Source of the DNA: CAZHOV01 sp964534315
GTDB taxonomy: Bacteria; Bacteroidota; Bacteroidia; Chitinophagales; Saprospiraceae
NCBI GenBank assembly: GCA_964534315.1
Contig: CAZHOV010000005.1
Coordinates: 1 to 64,000, forward strand
Length of the DNA stretch: 64,000 bases
Reading direction: 5' to 3'
Shown: in pieces, positions 30,701 to 42,700 of the stretch
Numbering within the stretch: position 1 is the stretch's first letter
Layout of the letters: every line of letters starts with the position of its first letter
Program-made: the position numbers and the translations under genes
The notes under the pieces: model-generated
What the model saw: the letters and a program-made list of their open reading frames with translations, nothing else
What the model was told of the DNA's origin: nothing
Databases searched by the model: none

Positions 30701-33700
30701 ACGCAGAATGGAGCAGTGAATTCCTGGATAGTCGCACCAGTTACACAGATCGCAGAATTACCAGCGCAATCTGTTACCTGAAGAGCAACTTCGTTGTCAC
30801 CGATATTAGAGCAATCGAAGGTGTAAGATGGAGCGAAGGCGCTACCATTTACAGAGATCAAGAACTCTAACTGATACTCTTCACCTGTGTTACATCCGAT
30901 ATCGAAGCTTCCGCCATCGAATAGGATAGCATCAAGTGTTACTGTACCGTCTAATCCCAGAGGCACGTTAATATCATCGATACAAACTGGTACTGGTGGC
31001 TGATCATCAGAGATGTTCACCTCAACCGTGCACTCGCTTGTATTTCCATTATTATCAGTAGCAACGAAAGTTACAGTAGAGATACCTACTGGGAAGTCCG
31101 TGCTAACTACATTTGTATTTCCACTGTCAGTTGTACCGTCAGCAAATACCGCTTCGTAAGTGAATCCTGCGATGCCGCAAGCGTCCGTAGCTGTAGCTGA
31201 TACCGTCTGATCAGCGCAGCAAGACTCAATGTCGCTATCGCAAACGATAACCGGATCGATATTGTCTTCTACCGTCACCTTAGCGATGCAAGTGTTGCTA
31301 TTTCCGTTAACATCAAATACGGTCAATGTTACGTTAATAGTATTTCCGGCATCAGCGCAAGTGAAGTAGGTCTGAGAAGCGCTTAAGCTAGCGATTCCGC
31401 AAGCATCAGTACTTCCGCCGTCAATATCAGCAGGTGTGATATACACGAAACCGAACTCGTTCAATTCAACAGTAATGTTCTTACATACTGCATCCGGAGG
31501 CGTAACGTCTACTACATTTACTGTAGTCTGACAAGCATCTGTATTTCCGCTAGGATCAGCAACAGTTAAGGTTACTGTATTAGCACCAACGTCAGCGCAA
31601 GTGAAGTCTGTTACATCAATTTCACGTGAAGCAACAGCACAGTTATCAGAGCTTCCGTTGTCGATATCATCAACATCGATTGAAGCGTTTCCGTTAGCAT
31701 CCAATTCTACAGTGATGGAAGCATTACATTCTGCATCCGGAGCAATTGCATCCGTTACCATTACAGTAGCTTCGCAAGTACCCACGTTTCCAGCTTCGTC
31801 TTCTACGAATAATGTCACAACATTAGCGCAAGAGATCGCACCGGCAGTAAAGTCGGCTACTGGATAAGGCGCTGCAGAACCTGCATTGGTACTAGCACCG
31901 TCAAGTGCATTTGTTCCACTAAACGTCCAATTTGCAGTATTGAAGTTGCCGCCGTTTGGTGAAGCACCATCATTTCTGTGCATCCAACCGTCTAGGTGAT
32001 CCCATGGTGTACCAGAACCATCCTGACCGATTACACCGGCCGCATCGTAGATGTCATCACCGTCGTATAATACGATGGCATCGTCACCGTTGATGAAGGC
32101 AATTCCATCTTCAATAATATTGTCAGGAGTGAAACCGAAATATACTTCGAAATCATCTGTACCACCAGGAGTGGTGATGTAGATGTATTCACCTTCGCTA
32201 ATTGAACCGCTAAGCGTCAATTCTGGTCCGACCGCCGGGTTTCCGTTATTGGCAGATTCGACACCCCAGTTGCTTAGATCAGCAACATCCGTAAGTGCTT
32301 TCAGCTCAATAACCTTTGGAAGACCGCCTGAAAGTGGTCCGTCAAGTACACCTGTGATAGCTAATGCTTCACAAACAGCGTCAGAGCAATCGAATTGAGT
32401 CTGAGATAAGGAAATATCAACGATTCCACAGTTGTCGGTAGATCCGCCGTCAATGTCAGCAACAGTGATAGAAGCATTTCCATTTGCATCCAGGAATACC
32501 TCAACATCATTACATACCGCCTTTGGAGCTTCAGTATCAGCAACTACCACTACAGACTGAACCTGCTGAGATACGTTACCGTTACCGTCGTCATAAATCC
32601 ATACAATATTGTAATTACCAATTCCGAAGAAGTAGCTTCCATCAGGACAAGTTCCTTGAGAGAAGGTTGGTACCCCTACGATCGTCGTACCGCAATCACC
32701 CTGAGCAGTTGGAGCCGGAACACAGATATCACCGCAATCAGAGAATAATGCAGGTAGTGGATTCTCGTTAGGAATTGGAGCAGTAAAGTCATCTAAGAAT
32801 ACCGTAAAGGAGCAATCATCCGTTAATGCCGGATTATCATCCTGAGTAGCCGTTAAGGTTACTGTGAATGAAGCACCACTTTGTAATGGAATTCCCAAGG
32901 CTGATAACAAGGTACCAGCAGCAGGATCCTGCGTTACTGTCGCGCTCGCATTACAGTTGTCAGAAACAATACCTAAGCCTGTGTAATCAGGAACAACCGC
33001 ATCTGGGCAAGTCGTACCTAATACCTGAGGAGCAGGACAAGCTATTGACGGTGGTTCTGTATCTGTAACAGTCACTGTAAATTCACAAGTATCAGCATTT
33101 CCGTATTGGTCAGTAGCGATATACAATACTGTAGACACACCTACAGGGAACTGAGCTTGCTGTAAGCCAGCCGGCAATGTAGATTCATCAGTATGATCGT
33201 AGTTGTACTGAGCAACAATCGTGGTATTGATACCACCTACAGGATCAATTAACTGCTCTTCTACAGAAGTAACAAACGGATCGTCGCAGTTGTCAGTAAT
33301 GTCATATGGTGGAGCCCATGTAACGATCTGGTCACACTCATTCAATGTAGCTAGTACATTAATGTCTTGTGGACACTCGTTGAATACAGGAGCTTCCGTA
33401 TCAAGAATAGTTATGGTGAATGTGCAAGAAGAATTCGTATTTCCTGCTACATCTGTTACCGTCCAGGTTACATCCGTTGTACCAACAGGGAAGGTCTCAC
33501 CAGCAAGAGAAGCCTGACCATTGTAATCATTTACGATGGTTGCACCCGGGCAATTATCGCCAAAGAATACAGGATCAAATCCGATACCAGGCATCGTGAA
33601 TGAGCATACACCAGGATCATTTTCCTGAGTCAATGAACCATTCGCCTCACAAGTGATCTTCGGATCTTCATCGTCTGTTACCGTTACAGAGAATGTGCAA

Positions 33701-36700
33701 GCAGGAGAAATATTTCCTGAGCCATCTGTGTAAGTGTAGGTTACAAAGGTAGTACCTACCGGGAAGTAATCTCCTGAAGCAGGACCGGCAACCAAGGTAC
33801 CTTGTAGGTTATCACCGTCACAGTTATCATCAAATGTTGGGATCGTGTAAGTAACATTTGCACCACACTGTCCTTCATCATTTGATACGCTGATATTTGC
33901 AGTACAGTTCGCAATTGTCGGAGCAATATTGTCTTCAACAGTCACAGTCGCTGTACACTGATCAGAAAGACCGGCGTCATCAGTGATCGTTAACGTAACC
34001 GTATTGTCACCAAGGTCAGCACAAGTGAAGTCAGTCTGACTAACAGATAGTGTGATACAATCTGTATTATCAAAGCTGCCTCCGTCAACAGCAGCAGCAG
34101 TAATGCTTGCATTTCCATTGGCATCTACTTCGATGGTGATGTCCTTGCAAACTGCCGTTGGAGCAATGGTATCAATAACAGTGATGTCCGTTCCGCAAGA
34201 AGCAGAATTCTGAGCAGCATCGAATACAGTCAAAATCTCAGCATTGACACCTAGGTCATCACAAGTGAAGACGCTTTGAGATAGCTCGAATCGGTCGATT
34301 CCACAATCGTCATCAACGAAGTCTAATACGTCTAATGGATCAACTACTGCGATACCGTTATCATCTAAGTATACGGTAAGGTCTTTACAACCGATGATTG
34401 GATCTTCATTATCGTCAACACATACGTCAAATGTGTAAACAAATGCATTTCCAGCTTCATCCGTTGCTGTAATCGTTACTGTCGTACAACCTACAGGGAA
34501 TGTATTTCCTGAGTTGTTCGTAGACGTAATATCAATATTCTGAACTGCAGAGCAGTTATCATCTAATCCGGTGATTGACCAGAACGCCTGAGCAGAACAC
34601 AATCCGGAAGCAGCGTCTAAGCTGATCGTACCACCATTAGGTACAACCGCATTGTCAGATACTACCTGGAAGGTTGGAGCATCAACGTCAAGTACTTTCA
34701 CCTCAAACTCACAAACCAAGTCTTGGTATTCGTAAGTTACCGTGTACGTACCAGGACCCTGAACAGAACCATTAGCTGGACCGCCGGTTTGTGTCATATC
34801 GATTTGATCACAACCTGTTAATACGTATGGAGTTATCCAGGATACCGTAGCCTCACAATTTCCATCGACCTCGAAGGTCTGACTGCCCGGGCAGAATCCG
34901 ATGACAGGAACGGCAACTTCTTGTACGAATACATCTGCGGTACAAGTGCTTACATTTCCGGAACCGTCTGTTACTGTTAACGTAACCGGGATCGTCTGTC
35001 CAATATCCGCGCAAGAGAAGTCTTCTCTATCAATTGCTAAGTTAACATCATCGCAGTTGTCAGCGCTTCCAGCGTCAACATCAGCAGGAGTAATGGTTAC
35101 AGGTGCACCGTTAACGATTTGTACGGTAAGATCAGTACACTTCGCAATTGGAGCCTGCGTATCCTGTACTGCAACGTAGATAGTACAAGTGTCATAGTTA
35201 GGACCAAAGAATTCTCCACACTCTTCCCAAACCATTCCGTCGCTGATCACATACGTCACCTTATTTACACCAATTGGTAAGATCGAGTTGTGCTGAGCAC
35301 CAGCGCAAGTGAACGTAAAGCTTGTAAATTCAGCCTGCGTATCGTGAGCCCAGAAGCAGAATTCATCACCTGCACGTACAGGAACAGTGAAGGTGAAGTC
35401 GTCTTCAACTAAGTTACCGTCAAGATCATTGATGTCTTCACAATCCGCAACACCATTTCTGGTTACGCAGTAGCCTGCATTACCTGAAAGATTAGTAACG
35501 TTTTGTACATCAAACGTGATCAATCCGTCATTATCAACTTCAAGGCAAAGGAACGTACCGCCATTACCTGGTTGATCAGTAAGGGTTACAGTCGTAGCAT
35601 TGGCATTGACATTTCCACTTGGATCACCTTTCTGCGTCCAGAACTCTGGGCTAAATGGTCCGGTAAAGTCTACCTTGTTTATACAATCATCAGGATCTTT
35701 CGTCTTCACAAGTACTTCACCGCCATCTTCAGTAGTAACACTCCAGTAGAAGGTATCTAGCACCTTACAGTTGTCTTCGAAGAACATTGGGATATCCCAG
35801 CAAACGTCAGCGAAGCAATTGTCTGGTAAGGTAGAAGCATAAATAGTGTCTGCAGGACAATCCAGGATTTCTGGCTCTATATTATCGTATACACGTACGT
35901 TGAATACGCAAGAATCAGTAAATCCACCGCAGTCTTCAGCAACGAATCGGTACTTCCAGTCACCTTTTGGAAGCGTATCAAGTACATCAAGGTGATACTT
36001 CCAATCAGATGGATCTTTGTCACCCTTCGTATAAGTGAATACTTCTACTGTTGGAGGAGGAGGTGTTCCGCCACCTACACCAGGACCTTCTGTGTCATTA
36101 GGACCAGCAGGTACCGGAGATCTTAGATCGTAAACATACTTGGTTATAGTCAATGTATCACAGTTTTCCTTGAACGTGATTTTCGTATCAAGTTCTCCGT
36201 AGCAAACACAAGTATCAGGATCATTAGATACGGTAGTTGGCAGGTATACCCATGCAATTCCGTCGTCATCGCAAGTCTCACCTGGGCAATCCATTACCAT
36301 AACTGGTGTTTCATCTTCTACAGTAACCGTGAAGTGACATAACTCAGCGGTGTTGCGCTCATCCTGATCGCCACAGCCGAAGTTGTCAACATTTTCGCAG
36401 TAGTCAGAAACGACATAGGACAACTTGGTTTCACCTTTAGGGAAAATCCAGGTGAAGTTGTCTAAGTCTGGGCAAGCCTTGCTTGAACCAGCCTGAGCAC
36501 CATCAAGGATAGTGATCGTCGTATCATTCAATGGAGAACCGTCAGGTAAGCAAGCACCGTCCGGGTAGTCAATCACTAACGTAATCTGATCAACAGAACA
36601 GTTGTCAAAGAACTTAGGCTGTACCCACTCGTATTCTGCGAAGCAAGAATCCTGACCCTGATTTGTTCCGATCGTTGCATCGTAAGGACACGCTTCAGCA

Positions 36701-39700
36701 AATGGAGCTAAGGTGTCGATTACGTTGATGTAGAACTCATCAGTATGCTCTCTTTCTTTATCATATGCAGTAAGTACTACCCGGTTGCGACCAACAGGGA
36801 ATGCGAATCCGCTAAGGTCAAGATCGGTAGCACCGAAAATAGTATCTCTCAATAGCAATGCACCGTTTGGTCCATCACAGTTTTCATCATTATAGATTTC
36901 GTAAACCAAGCTTAGGTTACACGTATCATTATCATAGAAAAATGGATCGTCTCCACATGTTGGCTTAGCGTTGTTAGCTGTGTCGCATGCTACAAATGGG
37001 ATCGTTAGATCGATGTACGCATGGCAGCTATCTTTCTCATTGATAGTTGTGAAGATACAAGAATCAATTGGCGTACATACCAATGGCTTGATCGTATCGA
37101 TCACGGTCAATGAGATATCGCAAGTGTCAGAAACGTTTCCGTTCTTATCTTCGATCCAGTACCATAGGTAAGCTGTATCGCAGTAAGCCGTAGAGTTACA
37201 ATCGATCATCAACTGCGTGTCAGGCTCGCAGTAAACTTCAAGTACACCGTCACCATCTGTATCGATCTTCACACAACGCTTCTCAATACCACAGTTGTCG
37301 TTACCTTCACCGAAGTTAACCAATGGAACAGTGGTCTTACCACATGGGCCTAACAGCTGAGTAATAACGGTACCAAAGTTACATGGTAGTTCAGGACGGA
37401 TCGTATCGATCACCGTTACCACAAATTCACATACAGCAGTATTATTCGCTTCATCCGTGAAGGTGTATGTAACTAATGTGCTACCAAATCCGAAGAACGA
37501 ACCAGGAGCGTGTGTTCTTGTTCTCACAATATCAGCAGGATTAGAACAAAAATCAGTAGCTGTAGGCTCTGTCCAGTTTACAACCATTGCACCACACTGA
37601 CCTTGGTTTTGCATAGTCACGAAAATCGTATCCAAACCAACACCGTCACCTTCCGCTTCAGCTGGAGGACAACCGGCAATTGTTGGAGCCGTTACGTCGC
37701 TAATTACCACATTATACTGGCAAGTCAAGATCTGACCACCTAAGGTAGTAAATGTCCAGGTAACAGCAGTTGTACCAACAGGATAAGCATCTGTTAATTC
37801 TAGTCCGTCAGAACGGTTATCAAATGTCATATCTTCTGGTCCGCTACAGCCTTGTTGTACCTGAGGAGTAGCTGGCTGCGTGATCACTTTTTCACAAGCG
37901 TCAGCAGGAGCATCTTCATTTACATCTGCTGGGCAGAATACCACTTGGTAATCAGCCGTGTAATCTGTAACCGTTACCGTAGCTTCGCAGGTACCTACAT
38001 TACCAGCAGCATCCGTTGCTGTTAATGTTACGGTATTAGGACCAAGGTTTGAACAATCGAATGTTAATGGATCAGCAGTGAAGGAAACCACACCGCAGTT
38101 ATCAGAAGCATCGCCGATTTGCTCAGGAGTAATGCTTAGGTTTCCGGTTACATCCAGAGACAAGGTAACGTCAGAACACTGAACAACAGGATCGGTACCA
38201 TCTGTAACATTAACATTGAATGTTTCTGTTGATGTATTTCCGTGAATATCTGTTGCAGTAATGGTAACTACGGTTGTACCAACCGGGAAGAATGATCCGG
38301 AAGCAGGCGTAGCAGTTACTGTTTCAACGCCACAGCTATCTGTTGCGTCAACTGTGAAATCAACAGTTGTACCACAAGTATTATCATTAGCAGTAGTCGG
38401 TGCATTTTGATCACCAGGATTAACGATAGCAGGAGCTTCGTCGTCCGTTACGGTGATCTCGTAAGAGCAAGTCGTTTCGTTACCGGCAGCATCCGTTACA
38501 GTCCAGTTAACTACCGTACCACCTACAGGGAATGATTCACCGGCCAGAGAAGCTGAGTTATTGTAATCATTCACGATGGTTGGATCAGCATCGCAGTTGT
38601 CGGTTGCGCTTGCAAGGTCAAATCCTTGACCAGGCATAGTGAAAGAGCAAGCACCTGCATCGGCAGACTTGGTCAACTCGCCGCCTAGCGGGCTGCAATC
38701 TACTACAGGAGCAGTATCGTCTACTACTGTTACCGTAGTCTGACAAGTACTTTGGTTGCCTGACTTATCTTCAACAATAAGATCAATCGTATACGTACCG
38801 GCACCCATCAATTCAATCCACTCGCCTTCCTGACCGTCGTAAGAAAGATATACATCAGCTACCTTACAGTTGTCATCGCTATTGTTATCTACCATAGAGG
38901 AAGTAACGACAGCCTTACACTCAGAGTTAGCGGTTAATGTAATCTCATCAACACAAGCAGCCCATGGGTCTTGCGTATCTTCAACGATTACCTTGAATTC
39001 GCAAGTATCTACATTTGGCTCAGGCATTCCGCAGAAATCCTCAGCGATATAACGTACGGTATTGTGACCTACAGGGAAGTAACCGTAAGCAGCAGCAGTA
39101 CACGTGAATTCCCAGTTTTCGATCGTTACAACATCTTCTCCGTCACTTAAGATTAAATCTCTAGTAGTAAATCGAAGTGTAATCTTATCACCGGCATTTA
39201 CTAAATAGTTGGTAGAACCATCCTGCTCTCCTCCGCTATTCCAAACTTCTACATCATTTACTAAGATCGCAAGATCACTTTCAATTGGAGTGATATTTTC
39301 AAACGTAAAAGAAATCGCACCTGTTGAAGGCGCAATGATATCTACATCTGTTTCATCAACATTACCATTTCCACCTTGAACATCATTTTCGATGTACATT
39401 TCGGTAGCTTCATCAACACCGTTGAAGCTAAGCGAACCATTTCCGCCATTTTGCTTCAATACCCAGGCACCAGGAGCCCATTGCTCAGCAAAGGTTTCCT
39501 GATCAACACAACCAGGCTCACCGGCAGAGATAATCTCGATTGGCTTACCTAATTCGTCAAAGGCTTCTACTGAAGTATGCGCGATACCATTGCAGTTATC
39601 AGTAGCAAATGGAGGATCCCATGTTACTACAGTAGCACAAACACCTGCATTCGCATGAGCAGTAATATCTTCCGGACATTCTTGCCATTCTGGCTTGATG

Positions 39701-42700
39701 TCATCAACGACTTTCAAGTCAAAGGTGTAGGTAGACGTCAATCCGCACATGTCCGTAGCAGTGTAAACAATTGTATATTCACCAACAGGGAATACACCAC
39801 CGTTCGCTTCACCGGCATTAACTGATCCTGTGCTTTCATCACTAGCTCCTTCAAGCTCCGTGATCACATTATGGTAGCAATCAATTGCACTTGTAATTTC
39901 ATAAGAATATTCAATCATATTTTCTGGCGTACAATCAACGGCCTTAGCGAATAGCTCATCTGTTAATGCAACCTCGCAAAGAGTAGAATCGTATTCAGAA
40001 ACAAAAATCATCAAGGTGTCCTCAGTCGTGCAATTAAATACCGTTGCATCGTCTCCGGCATCAACTTCGTCGCAAGAGACAGGCTCAGAAGGAACCATAG
40101 CAGTACCTACAAGACCGTCACCATCAACATCATAATCAGGATCCCATCGTGGGCCAAAGTTATCAACAGTAATATAGGTCAAGCTGTAACGATCATCATC
40201 TTCATCGTCACATCCTCCACCTTCTCCGGTGCCGTCGCCGTCACCATCCGTTAGAGAATTTCCACACTGATCGAAAGCTTCCCAAAACTTGGTAATGCTT
40301 TCTTTCGGACGATAGAAGGTCATTCCGCCTACGTTGAATACATCTTCACAAGAAGCTTCATTGTCTTGCGAACCATCAGGAAGTGGGAATGCTAATGTAC
40401 ACTCATCTGTTGCCATTGGCACAAATGCCTGTACGGTTGCTAAGTCAGCCAGGAAAGAAGGACTGTTACAATCTAAAACAACCGTCATATCAAGGCTCTC
40501 ATCGGCAGCATCAGCAGGAGCTACTTCGTCAACTTTCAATGCATCTTCTAATGCGCCAGCAAGATCATCTTCTTTCTCAACCCAGTCAGGGGTTTCATTA
40601 TCATCAATCGTAACCTTTGTGAATGCAGAGAAGGTATTACCCTTGCAATCGATTACCTGGTATTCAATTTCATGTAATCCTCTTTCAAATACATATTCGG
40701 CATTTGGATCAACAACAATAGCAGAAGCATCACCACCATTCACATTGAATTCTACCCAGTTATCTTCCCACGCCTGGAAAGGAGGATAATTTTTGTTACA
40801 ACCTTCTACAAAGCGCTTTCTGAATCGTACGGTTTCAATACAGCAGTTGTCAGTAAATCGACCGCCGAAGACATCACCGGCAGGATCAGCAAAGAAATCA
40901 GGGCATAAGTTATTTGGTGGATAAACAGGACCACCGGCCATGCACTGCACTTCTACACAGTTTGCAGGATCGAAATATTCAATACCTAAATTAGGTACAT
41001 CATCAATTACACAATCATTATTAATATCACCTTGTGGATCGCAATCTACGTCACCATCAACACCTCCGGTGTAAAGCGTTACATCAGCAGGTGCATTGAT
41101 CAACGGATCTTTGCTATCCATCATGAACTCGTATGTCAATGTCTGGTACTGATTGCAATTGCCCGGAGGGCCTGGAGGATCATTAGGATCACTCAACTCA
41201 TCACAGAACAGCCATTCAACAAAGAACGTATAAGTACCATCACCGTCAAGATCATAAAGATCTAACATCACGAAATCATATGATGGAGGAGTGGTCCAGG
41301 TACAAGTAGCATCGTCATATACACCTTGGTTGAAAAGGATACCAGGAGGAAGGGTACCTAAAGAACCAGCTACTTCACAACCATTACAATCAAGTGCAAT
41401 AGGAGCAGGAACATTTACGACATCTCCTTCTCCTTCGATACAACCAAACTCAAGGTTGTCAAACATATTAATAACATCATCATTATTGCAATCGCGTAGC
41501 GCTAAGAAATCATCAGGATTCTCAACGATAGGCGCATCATTATCTTGAAGCGTTACGGTAAATTCACAAGAAGCATCTGTATTTACTCCGTCAGAAACAG
41601 TAATCGTAACGACAAAAGATTCCCCATCGATTAACGGATCACTTAAACCTGGAAGAGATGAAATTGCTGTACCAGGAAGAGGATCCTGCGTAACAGAAGT
41701 CACACCACAATTATCACTAGGTAAAGAAGAACCTCTATAATCAGGAACCGTAATTCCGTCACAAATACTTCCTAAGAATTGATCTTCAGGACAAATAACC
41801 GTAGGAGCTTCATCATCCGTTACCGTTACGGTAAACTCACAAGAAGCAGCATTTCCAGCATCATCAACAAATACATAAGTTACCGTAGTAACACCCACAG
41901 GGAAGAAATCATCAGGAGCATGCGTTCTGGAGAAAAATGGCAAGTTGTTGCCATCACAGTTATCAGAAGCCGTAGGTTCTGTGAAGTCAACAGCAGCACC
42001 GCAAAGACCAGCTTCAGCGGAAACTGTCTGGTCAAGATCAGCACATCCTGCAACAACCGGAGCTTCAGTATCTACGATTGTTATGGTATAAGAGCATTCT
42101 AATGCAAATTCAGGCATTGCAGGGTCAAACATTTCATTGGGGTCAGCGTACCCGAAGAAAACAGTATATACCCCTGGGCCAGGAAAAGAAAATTCAATAG
42201 GATTGAATCCACCACTAAGTTCGAGCAAGCCTCCACCAGTAGCTACCGTTTGAGTACCCTGCCCTTCATAAACTATTCTGTAATTCATTGGTTGCTCACC
42301 AAGACATCCGTCATTCACAGAAGGAATCAACAAGTCATCGATTAAAATACTTTCGCAGTTGTCCCCTACAGCTTCTACACGGTCATTAGGGCAATAGTGC
42401 AGCGAAGGAGCAGCATCATCAACAACCAAAACATCAAGCGTACAATCGGAAATATTTCCGGCAGTATTTCTTGCTGTAACGGTTAAGTTTTGTGTGCCTA
42501 CATCGTCACAACCAAACGTGATCACCTCATTTTCCATCATGCCTGCAGGGCCGAAGAAAACATCCACATCATCGCAATTGTCGCCTACAAAAGCAACCGC
42601 TTGGCCAACAGTAAAGGAATTTTCTAGTGCATCGCCTAAATTAACGATAACCGGATCATTCGCATCTGTACAATAAATAACAGGCGCTTGATTGTCGGTA

